Assembly: GCA_900316685.1 (NCBI GenBank)
Contig: ONDS01000005.1
Span: forward strand, 1-64,000
Direction of reading: 5' to 3'
From: an uncultured Prevotellaceae bacterium
GTDB taxonomy: Bacteria > Bacteroidota > Bacteroidia > Bacteroidales > Bacteroidaceae
DNA length: 64,000 nucleotides
Every line of letters starts with the position of its first letter. Position 1 is the first letter of the stretch. The position numbers were made by a program, and so were the translations under genes. Positions 43,056-51,364 of the stretch are shown piece after piece. A model generated the notes under the pieces. It worked only from the letters and a program-made list of their open reading frames with translations. It searched no databases and was not told the origin of the DNA.

Positions 43056-43951
43056 TTAAGGCCTACTATAAATCTCCCGACCATACCTTCAACCTGATTC
43101 ATGGCGATACATTTGAACTGCTACCGCAGTTTGATTTCAAGTTCGACATGATATTTGCCGACCCTCCTTATTTCTTGTCGAGTGGCGGCATTTCGGTTCA
43201 AAGTGGTAAAGTGGTGTGCGTTGATAAAGGGGACTGGGATAAGACACTATCAAGGGAAGATGTTAATGCTTTCAATCTGAAATGGCTCTCACTTTGTCGC
43301 GAGAAGTTGAAGGACAACGGGACGATTTGGATTTCTGGCACATACCACAATATCTTCTCTGTAGCAAATTGTTTGGCGCAGTTGGGTTACAAGATTCTCA
43401 ACGTGATAACATGGGCCAAAACCAATCCGCCACCCAATATCTCCTGTCGTTATTTCACTTACTCTACAGAGTTCATTATTTGGGCACGCAAGTTGGCTAA
43501 GGTACCTCATTACTACAACTACGAGTTGATGAAACTCATCAATGGCGGCACCCAGATGACGGATGTATGGCGCTTGCCAGCCATCGCTCCTTGGGAGAAG
43601 ACTTGCACAAAGCATCCAACGCAAAAGCCTTTAGGCTTGTTGAGCCGTATCATCATGGCATCGACAGAACCGAGAGCATGGATTCTCGATCCATTTGCTG
43701 GCAGCAGCACAACTGGCATCGCTGCCAATCTACTCGGACGTAGATTTCTTGGTATTGAGCAAGAAGAGGAGTTCGTCAAAATCAGCAAGGCCCGCCGTGA
43801 AGAGATTGAAAGATTGGAGACGTTTGCCTCCTTTCGCCGCAAAATACCTGACATCGTGAAGGCCGAGGAAACACAGACAAACTTGTTTGAATGCCGTGAA
43901 TCGGAACCGATGGTGCGTCTCCCATTCTTGGAAGATACCATTCTTCCTTAG
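43052..43951 (+). CDS. dpnA: DpnA-type second adenine methyltransferase
   Basis: The product has 299 residues and starts with GTG, overlapping the nuclease stop by four bases. The catalytic motif precedes the cofactor motif (ADPPYFLSSGG near residue 30, then DPFAGSSTTGIAANLLGRRFLGIE near 210), as in beta-class enzymes, with the KHPTQKPLGL box before it. DpnA in the pneumococcal DpnII system methylates GATC also in single-stranded DNA; the same role is likely here. Downstream is a short ATTCGTTAAA repeat and then a fragment of the GH127 gene. Confidence 0.9.
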   Translation: MIKAYYKSPDHTFNLIHGDTFELLPQFDFKFDMIFADPPYFLSSGGISVQSGKVVCVDKGDWDKTLSREDVNAFNLKWLSLCREKLKDNGTIWISGTYHNIFSVANCLAQLGYKILNVITWAKTNPPPNISCRYFTYSTEFIIWARKLAKVPHYYNYELMKLINGGTQMTDVWRLPAIAPWEKTCTKHPTQKPLGLLSRIIMASTEPRAWILDPFAGSSTTGIAANLLGRRFLGIEQEEEFVKISKARREEIERLETFASFRRKIPDIVKAEETQTNLFECRESEPMVRLPFLEDTILP

Positions 43952-44019
43952 AATAAAAAAGGAATAATTCGTTAAATTCGTTAAATTCGTTGTTTTTTAT
44001 CCTATACTGTGGCTTTCTC

Positions 44020-44128
44020 TATCTCATCACCCTCACCTCGATCACTCTTGGAGTCTCCTGTCCTTCCACGGAGGCGATGCCAAGTCGGAAGGTGTCGCCC
44101 TGTAGGGTGGGGAGGGGAGCCTTGATGT
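44020..44128 (-). pseudogene. 109-bp duplicated 3' end of the GH127 gene
   Basis: It matches 46854-46962 base for base over 109 bp with only three differences (44043, 44071, 44098). It encodes the last GH127 residues out of context and still ends in a stop (TAG, 44019-44021). The two copies are direct repeats that enclose exactly the second R-M pair; the methylase stop codon starts within the last base of this copy. Confidence 0.95.
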
Positions 44129-45882
44129 TACATTGCCAATATCGCCCTTAAGTTCGTATCCGTATATGTCCGCCATATCATCAGTTTGATAGGTTTGTAG
44201 TCGTCAAAAAGTTGTGTGACAAACTTAATTTCGAATACCAGCCGGAAATCGTCTTCATCAGCAGCCTTGGTAAACTCATGTTTTGTGCCAACACGAGCTA
44301 CTTCTATCTGGTATAAATCACGAATTCCCTTTCCTTTTAAATATGGCATGAAATAATATAACTTGTTGAGCTTTACCGTCGATGGGAATTTCTTGCCTGT
44401 AAAATAAGCTTTGGCTCTTTGATTGTTATACGGGACAATATATTTGTCGGGCACAAGACTAACCAAAACATTCTTGGAGTCATCCAACGCAGAAATGTCA
44501 AATCGCTTTCTCCTTATATAGGGATTGCTAACGATATTGGCATTTTTAGGATATTGTTCATGCATATTGAACATGTCAATTTCAAAGAGTGTTGGTGGCA
44601 ACATGCCATGAGCTATCTTGTCAGCTTCCTCTATCTTGCTCTCCTCAGGATATAAAGCTTCTATCTCATTGAAAAGACGAATCAGTGAGCGGCCTATTGC
44701 AAAAGCAAGGTTTACGGGAACTGCATTACCTATTTGCTTGTATTGGTCCGTTATATTGCCCTCAAACTCCCAATTGTCTGGAAACGTCTGAATACGGGCG
44801 TATTCACGAACCGTTAGGGGACGCGTTTCGGTGGGATGACAGCGTTCCGTCTGTTTTTGGGCTGGAGCACATGTCAGTGTCAGAGATGGCTCGTCCATGG
44901 AGAGACGGCGGGCCATGCCAGTCTTTCCTCCTCCAAGATGGAAACTCCCGCCCATATATTCCTTTTGCACATCCACAGGTAAGTCGCGCCAATCGCCACC
45001 TTCCGGAACCATCTCCATCACACGTGCTTTTTTGGCAGGGTAGAGCTGTCCTTCTGATTCCGGCACATCCTTGTCAAATAATTCTCCACAGAAAAAGGCA
45101 TCACGTAACGTCATCACACGTCGATATGGATCGGGCCATTTGAAACGGATTCCCCTCTCGTAGATGTCGTTTCGGATGGCCACAAGAATCAGGCGTTCAC
45201 GTTTCTGGGGCACCTGATACATAATAGCCTTCAGCACACGAGGCTCAACAAGAGTATATCCCAATTCCTTGATGGCATTGCGGATGACCTCTAATGTCTT
45301 TCCTTCATCGTGAGAGAGCAAACCTTTCACATTTTCGCCCATAAATACTTTGGGGTGTATCTCTTTGACGGCACGAGCCAATTCGAAAAACAACGTTCCG
45401 CGAGTGTCGTTCAGCCCCCCCTTCTTTCCTGCATATGAAAACGCCTGACAGGGGAAACCACCTGAAAGAAAGTCCACTTTGTCTCGAAGTGGTGTAAAGT
45501 CTACTTTATGGATGTCGCCCTCCAACACATTCCATTCCGGGTGATTCCTGCGGAGTGTCTCACAGGCCATCGCGTCCATCTCGTTCAGCAGTACATGCCG
45601 GAAGCCGGCCATGTGCATGCCAAGAGCCAATCCCCCGGCACCGGCAAAGAGTTCTACTGATGTATAATCACGCAATGGTGCTACATGGAATTCTTCTTCC
45701 CAATTGGTGTCGAGCATCTTTTTAACTGGCTCAACATCTGTTAGTTCCTCCATGTAAAACCCTTCCTTGCCCTTTTCGTTTTTGTGGTATGGATATACGC
45801 CGTTCTCACCCCACTTCTGTGCAGTAGCGAGAGAGGTACCCATGAGGTCGGCTAAGTTTGTTACAGATAAAAATGTTGGCAT
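44128..45882 (-). CDS. Cytosine-5 DNA methyltransferase with N-terminal HTH
   Basis: The product has 584 residues. Residues about 1-60 look like a winged HTH (SVTNLADLMGTSLATAQKWG, then FYMEEL). The C5-methylase motifs follow: ELFAGAGGLALGMHMAGF (I), GGFPCQAFSYAGKKGG (IV, catalytic Cys), GENVKGLL (VI), PQKRERLILVA (VIII) and QYKQIGNAVPVNLA (X). About 180 residues C-terminal to motif X form an extra region of unknown role. In several R-M systems such an HTH on the methylase represses its own promoter, and no separate control gene is present. It begins three bases after the nuclease stop. The predicted target is GGNCC-like, by association with the nuclease. Confidence 0.92.
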   Translation of the reverse strand: MPTFLSVTNLADLMGTSLATAQKWGENGVYPYHKNEKGKEGFYMEELTDVEPVKKMLDTNWEEEFHVAPLRDYTSVELFAGAGGLALGMHMAGFRHVLLNEMDAMACETLRRNHPEWNVLEGDIHKVDFTPLRDKVDFLSGGFPCQAFSYAGKKGGLNDTRGTLFFELARAVKEIHPKVFMGENVKGLLSHDEGKTLEVIRNAIKELGYTLVEPRVLKAIMYQVPQKRERLILVAIRNDIYERGIRFKWPDPYRRVMTLRDAFFCGELFDKDVPESEGQLYPAKKARVMEMVPEGGDWRDLPVDVQKEYMGGSFHLGGGKTGMARRLSMDEPSLTLTCAPAQKQTERCHPTETRPLTVREYARIQTFPDNWEFEGNITDQYKQIGNAVPVNLAFAIGRSLIRLFNEIEALYPEESKIEEADKIAHGMLPPTLFEIDMFNMHEQYPKNANIVSNPYIRRKRFDISALDDSKNVLVSLVPDKYIVPYNNQRAKAYFTGKKFPSTVKLNKLYYFMPYLKGKGIRDLYQIEVARVGTKHEFTKAADEDDFRLVFEIKFVTQLFDDYKPIKLMIWRTYTDTNLRAILAM

Positions 45883-45885
45883 TGA

Positions 45886-46629
45886 TTAGAATTTATCAAA
45901 TCCTTCATATGTTTTGAAAGCAAGCAGGTATAAACTCTTATAAAAATTGGTTTTATCCAACTCGTCATAAACGGTATTTTTTAGTTTGGTTGATTCATCT
46001 TCTGCTATGACATCGTCAAGGATATCAGGAAGAGCTTTACATAGCTTAAAGAATGCATCTTTATCTCCAAAGACAATTTCATAGAACTTGTCAAGTGAGA
46101 CACGCAAAATTCTATCATGAGAGAATTGACGACCATCTACAGTTACATTCCATTTCCTTTTTTGAGATTTTTTTGCAATGACTTCCACTAACATACATGT
46201 TGCCTTGTCATCCATGAGAATCTTATCTTGCATCTTCATGTATGTCTTTTGTGAAGCAGCAGAATTCATGGTGTTATGTTTGTTCTTCATTTCTACGTAG
46301 ATATGAAGAGTATCATTTATGACATCAAAACCGCCTTTATCGCCATTGGCAGGGACTTCCCATCCATTTTTCGCCAATTTGAAAAGGTATTGGTGGAAAT
46401 AGCCGATTCGGTTATTGTTCGTCTTGTCTATTTGACGAATACATTCCGACTCTATCGTTTGATCTATGGTCTGTCCGTAGATCTTAGAGTCAAAAGTCAA
46501 TTTTATGGGGTCGATGATATTTTTATTGAACTCCTTCAAATTAATACTGCGACGATATTGTAGAACTGTCGACTTAACGTGATTGAAGATTTCCTCATCA
46601 GTTACGAATCCTAAATTGTAATTCATCAT
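45886..46629 (-). CDS. Eco47II-family restriction endonuclease
   Basis: The product has 247 residues. NRIGYFHQYLFKLAKNGWEV, GGFDVINDTLHIYVEMKNKH and NTMNSAASQKTYMKMQDKI are the landmarks of the Eco47II/Sau96I-type family; Asp in GGFDVI and E-x-K in VEMKNK form the metal site. Family members cut GGNCC-type sites. The nuclease gene precedes its methylase, an order that needs regulation to protect the host. The gene is clearly AT-rich relative to flanking GH127. A second ATG follows at once (46626). Confidence 0.87.
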   Translation of the reverse strand: MMNYNLGFVTDEEIFNHVKSTVLQYRRSINLKEFNKNIIDPIKLTFDSKIYGQTIDQTIESECIRQIDKTNNNRIGYFHQYLFKLAKNGWEVPANGDKGGFDVINDTLHIYVEMKNKHNTMNSAASQKTYMKMQDKILMDDKATCMLVEVIAKKSQKRKWNVTVDGRQFSHDRILRVSLDKFYEIVFGDKDAFFKLCKALPDILDDVIAEDESTKLKNTVYDELDKTNFYKSLYLLAFKTYEGFDKF

Positions 46630-46779
46630 AATTCAAAATCTGTTCTAATTCTACAGCACTTTGGCTTTATGTGATTTTATATAGTCCTAAGTAACAAAAA
46701 ATGTCTATTCCTTAACCATGTCAGAATAATCACTTATCTTAATGTAGCAAAAAAGACGTGAAAATCTTCAATGGCATGG

Positions 46780-46787
46780 CAAAGATA
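46780..46787 (-). promoter_or_regulatory. Candidate promoter of the second R-M pair
   Basis: Minus-strand TATCTTTG lies about 150 bases upstream of the nuclease ATG and inside the inserted segment, so the module brings its own promoter. The 224-base gap 46630-46853 holds no gene. Confidence 0.5.
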
Positions 46788-46852
46788 AGCATAAAAAACG
46801 AAAATGAAGCTCATTCTGAGAAATAATTTAGGGAGAGAGTGAGATAGGATTA

Positions 46853-49165
46853 TTATCTCATCACCCTCACCTCGATTACTCTTGGAGTCTCCTGTCCTTC
46901 CACGCAGGCGATGCCAAGTCGGAAGGTGTCGTCCTGTAGGGTGGGGAGGGGAGCCTTGATGTATCCCTGCTCATCAGGAGAGAAGGTGCCGATGGATGTA
47001 CCGTTGACAGTGATTTGCAGCCGTTGGTGACGGTCGGCGAAACACAACAGTTGTACGGACTTGGCCTCGGCGGTGCCCAACTGATAGGTGAAGGAACCTC
47101 TCGTCCTACGCCAGTGCTGTCCGCCGTCGCTGCCGTTCCAACTCTGCTCGGAGGAGAAGAAATGGTCGCTCTCCGACTGTTGCTCACCGCAGAACACCTT
47201 GTCAACGGTCTGTGCCTCCAATGCCATGCGTGCCTGCTCGGCCTGCGCTATCTCCTTCTGCTTGGTGCTCCATTCGGCAGCGCTGTAGAGGGGGAAATAG
47301 ATCTGGTAACGGCATTCGTATAACTGGTAGAAGGGCACGAGCTGCATCCCTTCCCATTGCGGCAACGACAGTCCGGTCAGCGAGAAGGTGAGCGGCTTGT
47401 CGGCCACAGGCTGCAGGTGGTTGAGGATGTCCTTGGCGTCGCCGATGATGGCAGGCATCTGGGTGAGGGGTATCTGCGGCCCGCCGGCGATATGTCCACC
47501 GCGGCTGTCGTCGGCATACATGCCGTCCTGTCGGTCCGTACCTGTCTTGGCGGCCAGCACGATGGGCCCGTAGAGGAATGAATACTGCGGCTTGCCGTCG
47601 GGCGTGGTCATGGCGGTCAGGTGCATGGGCATGTCTGCGTTCAGCACATCGCCGTCCTTCCACGTGCGGTTCACTACCAAGTAGCCGTTTTCCTGCTTCG
47701 CCTCTACCGGTGCACCGTTCACCTGCAGCGTCATGCCCTCGCTCCACCAGGGTAGGCGCACCTTCACAGCCATCTTCTTGGTCTTGCGCATGTTCAGGCG
47801 TATGTCGGTGGAAGGCTCCTGCGGGAAACGGTTCTCTTGGGTCACCGTCAGGTCGCCCCACGTGAGCGTGGAGGGCACGAACAGGTTCACAATCAGATCG
47901 TCACCTTCATGGGCATACACCATCTCGCCGTAGCGGGCGGGGTTCTCCATGCCGGTGCCCACACAGCACCACATCGAGGTCTGCGGCTGCGAGTAGACGC
48001 GGTAATGACCCGAGCGCATGGGGGTGAAATATACGAAGCCGCCCTGCACGGGGTTGAGGATGCTGAGGATATGGTTGTAGAGTGCCCGCTCGTAGTAGTC
48101 GATATAGTCTTTGTTGGCCGAGGTCTGGTAGAGCATCTTGGTCAGTCGGAGCATGTTGTAGGTGTTGCAACTCTCCGGACCCTGCTCGCTCTCCAATAGC
48201 TCGGTGAAATTGTCGGTGGGGTTGAAGTGCTCACGCATCGAGTTGCCGCCGATGCTCACGCTCCGCTGGCCTATCACCACATCCCAGAAGAAGGCGGCGG
48301 CGCGGTCCCAGTCGGCAAGCCCCTCCACGTCGGCGATGCGCTTATAGCCTATCACCTTGGGTATCTGCGTGTTGGCATGTTTGCCCGTGAGGTTGTCCTC
48401 GCTATGGAGTAGGGGTTGGAGCATACGTTGGTCGCTGAACTGATGGGCCAAGCGCAGGTATTTCCTGTCGCCCGTGATGGCATACACGTCGGCGAACGTC
48501 TCGTTCAGTCCACCATGTTCGCTGATGAGCATCTGCTGTATCTGTTCATCACTAAGAGAACTCATCGCCTGTATCATCCAGTCGGTCAACCGGATGAGCA
48601 TATCCTTGGCGTCGGTGCGACCAGCCACGAGCCAGGCATCGCGCAGTCCGGCGTAGATCTTGTGTATATTGTAGAGGGGCACCCAACGGTCGTTCAGTCC
48701 GAACGAGGCGGCGCGGATATCGCCGCGCGCCAGTTCCTCCCACATCTGCGGACCATTGGGTATGCCGGCGAGGTAGCCGTTGCCCGATGCGTCCTGGCAA
48801 CGTTTCAGCTCGGCGAGGAAATAGTCCATGCGTCGGTTCACCTCCTCATTGCCCGTGGCAGCGTACATATAGGCCAACGCCGAGAGGTAATGGCCGCCGA
48901 TATGGCCGTCGAGACCCGTGTTCTCCCAGTTGGTGTAGTTCTCCGCCTTGGGTTGCAGCCCCGCTCCCTTGAGGTAGGGAGCCAACAGCCTGTCGGCATC
49001 AATACCGAGTAGGTAGCCGATGTCTGCCCGTTGGTTGCGTAGGAACTGGCTGTCGCCGAGGCGTACGCTGCTGATGGGGAACGTCTCGATTCTGGTGGTC
49101 AACTGTGCCGGGAGGCTGGTCATGGTGAGGATGGCCATGCCCAAGGTGAGGAGTGCTTTTTTCAT
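46853..49165 (-). CDS. GH127/GH146-type beta-L-arabinofuranosidase
   Basis: The ATG at 49165 (MKKALLTLGMAILTMTSLPAQ) gives a signal peptide; the frame opens 24 codons earlier. The 770-residue product has the DUF1680 (alpha/alpha)6 barrel: GLDGHIGGHYLSALAYMYA, EHGGLNETFADVYAITGD, the zinc/catalytic region EQGPESCNTYNML (about 330) and SMWCCVGTGMEN with the nucleophile Cys (about 400), then beta-sandwich domains. It removes beta-linked L-arabinofuranose from plant glycans or arabinoxylan/pectin. The stop codon is at the border of the R-M insertion; the protein end (RVIEVRVMR) seems intact. It is divergent from deoD. Confidence 0.92.
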   Translation of the reverse strand: MKKALLTLGMAILTMTSLPAQLTTRIETFPISSVRLGDSQFLRNQRADIGYLLGIDADRLLAPYLKGAGLQPKAENYTNWENTGLDGHIGGHYLSALAYMYAATGNEEVNRRMDYFLAELKRCQDASGNGYLAGIPNGPQMWEELARGDIRAASFGLNDRWVPLYNIHKIYAGLRDAWLVAGRTDAKDMLIRLTDWMIQAMSSLSDEQIQQMLISEHGGLNETFADVYAITGDRKYLRLAHQFSDQRMLQPLLHSEDNLTGKHANTQIPKVIGYKRIADVEGLADWDRAAAFFWDVVIGQRSVSIGGNSMREHFNPTDNFTELLESEQGPESCNTYNMLRLTKMLYQTSANKDYIDYYERALYNHILSILNPVQGGFVYFTPMRSGHYRVYSQPQTSMWCCVGTGMENPARYGEMVYAHEGDDLIVNLFVPSTLTWGDLTVTQENRFPQEPSTDIRLNMRKTKKMAVKVRLPWWSEGMTLQVNGAPVEAKQENGYLVVNRTWKDGDVLNADMPMHLTAMTTPDGKPQYSFLYGPIVLAAKTGTDRQDGMYADDSRGGHIAGGPQIPLTQMPAIIGDAKDILNHLQPVADKPLTFSLTGLSLPQWEGMQLVPFYQLYECRYQIYFPLYSAAEWSTKQKEIAQAEQARMALEAQTVDKVFCGEQQSESDHFFSSEQSWNGSDGGQHWRRTRGSFTYQLGTAEAKSVQLLCFADRHQRLQITVNGTSIGTFSPDEQGYIKAPLPTLQDDTFRLGIACVEGQETPRVIEVRVMR
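46854..46962. repeat. Right copy of the 109-bp direct repeat
   Basis: This is the genuine 3' end of the GH127 gene, repeated at 44020-44128. The repeat starts within the stop codon and extends 36 codons into the gene. It marks the right border of the inserted R-M module. Confidence 0.95.
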
Positions 49166-49196
49166 TGACTGTTCGTTATTGTTATTTGCTTGTCGA

Positions 49197-49228
49197 CAAA
49201 GGTAATAAGAATATTCTGTTTGGGCAAC
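49197..49228 (-). promoter_or_regulatory. Promoter of the GH127 gene
   Basis: Minus-strand TACCTTTG (49197-49204) with GTTG (49225-49228) 20 bases upstream; the start codon is 32 bases away. Confidence 0.55.
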
Positions 49229-49341
49229 AGCAAGCATCCGATTGCAACATTTTTTAAAGAATGTGTTACTTACCGCATGGGAAGGGTGGGGCAGGAGAAA
49301 ACTTTTTCGCTCCAGATGGTACGTCTTTCAGATTTTTTGCG

Positions 49342-49349
49342 TATATTTG
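49342..49349 (+). promoter_or_regulatory. Promoter -7 box of deoD
   Basis: TATATTTG lies 35 bases before the deoD ATG; no clear -33 box. Confidence 0.5.
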
Positions 49350-49383
49350 TGGCAATTATTTAATCATTAAAAACTCTGATATT

Positions 49384-50091
49384 ATGGCAAAGACTCCTAC
49401 GCCCCATATCGGGGCCAAGTTCGGCGACATAGCCGAAACGGTGATTATGGCGGGCGATCCGCTCAGGGCCAAGTTCATGGCTGAGAATTTCCTCGACAAT
49501 CCGGTGCTCTTCAATCAGGTGCGTGGCATGCTCGGCTATACGGGCACGCACGACGGCAAGCGCGTAAGCGTGATGGGACATGGTATGGGCATGCCGTCGA
49601 TGGCTATCTACACCTACGAACTCTTCAATTTCTACGGCGTGAAGACAATCATCCGCGTGGGATCGACGGGAGCCATCAACCACGGCCTCAAGCTGGGCGA
49701 CCTGGTGGTGGCCATGGGTGCCTGCACCGACTCCAACTATGCCTCGCAGTATGACTTGCCGGGCACCTTCGCGCCCATCGCCGACTTCGACTTGCTGCGC
49801 GGTGCGGTGGAAGCCTGCGAGAAATTCGGCTATCGTTACAAGGTGGGCAATGTGGTGTCGTCGGATTTCTTCTACTGCGACAACCCCAAGAACGACAAGT
49901 GGATGAACCTGGGTGTGCTGGCCGTGGAGATGGAGGTGGCGGCGCTCTATATGAACGCGGCTCGCTCGGGCAACCGCGCACTGGCCATCTGCACCGTGTC
50001 CGACCATATCCTCACCGGCGAGTCGACCACCGCCGAGGAGCGGCAGACCAAATTCACGCAGATGATGGATGTGGCCTTCTCGCTCATCTGA
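49384..50091 (+). CDS. deoD: Purine-nucleoside phosphorylase DeoD
   Basis: The ATG at 49384 ([20 protein letters not shown]) gives 235 residues, the normal length; the frame opens 41 codons upstream across the promoter. [14 protein letters not shown] binds phosphate, [15 protein letters not shown] and RVGSTGAI are family signatures, [12 protein letters not shown] contacts ribose, and [10 protein letters not shown] carries the catalytic Asp. It converts purine nucleosides and phosphate to base and ribose 1-phosphate in the cytoplasm. It stands alone, followed by a strong terminator. Confidence 0.96.
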   Translation: MAKTPTPHIGAKFGDIAETVIMAGDPLRAKFMAENFLDNPVLFNQVRGMLGYTGTHDGKRVSVMGHGMGMPSMAIYTYELFNFYGVKTIIRVGSTGAINHGLKLGDLVVAMGACTDSNYASQYDLPGTFAPIADFDLLRGAVEACEKFGYRYKVGNVVSSDFFYCDNPKNDKWMNLGVLAVEMEVAALYMNAARSGNRALAICTVSDHILTGESTTAEERQTKFTQMMDVAFSLI

Positions 50092-50110
50092 AAATAGCTA
50101 AGCACAAAAG

Positions 50111-50141
50111 AGAAGCCAGCCTCCTTAGGGGGCTGGCTTCT
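50111..50141 (+). terminator. Intrinsic terminator after deoD
   Basis: AGAAGCCAGCCTCC and GGGGGCTGGCTTCT form a 14-bp stem with a three-base loop, 19 bases after the deoD stop. Confidence 0.85.
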
Positions 50142-50214
50142 ATCGGATAATTACCTTTGGGTTCTGGGCTATTGTCTTCACTACCCAACAACTTCACTCC
50201 TTCACTTCTAAAAT

Positions 50215-51276
50215 TTATTTATACTCCTTGATTTCCTGTTCGCCCTTCATGGCTCGGTAGACATTGAGAGCCAGGGCTGTCAGCTCATCCTCGCCGGGAT
50301 AGACGAAGACGGGGGCGAGGAATTTCACCCGTTCGATGATACCCTCCGATACGAATTTGCTGTGCGACATGGCACCCGTGAGGATGATCGCATCGACATG
50401 TCCGTTGGTCACGGGGGCGAGCGAACAGAGCCAACGCGATACTTGGTAAACCATGGCGGAAAGCACCAAGCGGGCTTTCTCGTCGCCTTCGTTGATGCGG
50501 CGTTCCACCTCGCGCACGTCATTGGTGCCTAAGTGGGCGGTCAGTCCGCTATGGCCGTTGATCTTGCGCAACATCTCATCGCGGGTGTACTGGCCGTTGT
50601 AGCACAATTTCACCAGTTGAACGGTGGGCAACATGCCCGCACGTGAGGGTGAGAAGGGACCGTCGCCGCTCAAGGCGTCGCTGCACTCCACGGCTCTGCC
50701 GTGATGGTGCATGGCGAAGGAGATACCGCTGCCCAGATGGCAGACAATCAGGTCCTGCTCCTCGTATTTCACACCGTGCTCGCGGCAATAGCGCTTGGCT
50801 ATCTCGCGCTGGTTGAGCGCATGCCAGATAGTCTGGTGGGGCAACTCGGGCAGGCCGGTGATGCGTGCCACATCGTCGAGTTCATCGACCACGCCGGGAT
50901 CGACGGTGAAGGCACGGCAACCGGGAATCTCCTTGGCGATGCTCAAGGCGATGAGCGAACCAAGGTTGCATGCATGGTGCAGGCGAGGTGTCTTCGTGTC
51001 CTCTATCACCTTCTCGTTCAGTTCGTATACCCCGCTTTCGATGGGCTTGACCAAGCCGCCACGACCCACGACCACGTCGAACTTCATGTCAAAGCCCTGA
51101 CGCTCGAGTTCCTCGATGAGTTTGTCCTTCCTATAGTCAAACTCATCCATGATGAAGGGGTAGCGGCACAATTCCTCGTAAGGATGGTTGATGGTGGCGT
51201 GCATCAAAAGCTGGTCGTCCTCGAAAACGCCCACTTTGGTGGATATCATTCCCGGGTTAATGGCAAGGATTCTCAT
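50215..51276 (-). CDS. buk: Butyrate kinase
   Basis: The product has 353 residues. MRILAINPGMISTKVGVFED is the ASKHA phosphate-binding start; VVVGRGGLVKPIESGVYELN, CHLGSGISFAMHHHGRAVEC and LTGAMSHSKF are butyrate-kinase landmarks. It interconverts butyryl phosphate plus ADP and butyrate plus ATP, although members can act on branched-chain acids. Phosphate butyryltransferase, the usual neighbour, is not in the window. A -7 box (TACATTTG on the minus strand, 51315-51322) lies 39 bases upstream. Confidence 0.94.
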   Translation of the reverse strand: MRILAINPGMISTKVGVFEDDQLLMHATINHPYEELCRYPFIMDEFDYRKDKLIEELERQGFDMKFDVVVGRGGLVKPIESGVYELNEKVIEDTKTPRLHHACNLGSLIALSIAKEIPGCRAFTVDPGVVDELDDVARITGLPELPHQTIWHALNQREIAKRYCREHGVKYEEQDLIVCHLGSGISFAMHHHGRAVECSDALSGDGPFSPSRAGMLPTVQLVKLCYNGQYTRDEMLRKINGHSGLTAHLGTNDVREVERRINEGDEKARLVLSAMVYQVSRWLCSLAPVTNGHVDAIILTGAMSHSKFVSEGIIERVKFLAPVFVYPGEDELTALALNVYRAMKGEQEIKEYK

Positions 51277-51314
51277 ATTATTCAGTCTAAAAAGGTTAAC
51301 ATCGGTTTTCCGAG

Positions 51315-51322
51315 CAAATGTA
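51315..51322 (-). promoter_or_regulatory. Promoter -7 box of buk
   Basis: Minus-strand TACATTTG, 39 bases before the buk ATG. Confidence 0.5.
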
Positions 51323-51364
51323 CGAAAAAAAATGGAAACGGCAATGCCTTATCGCGTTTTTTTT

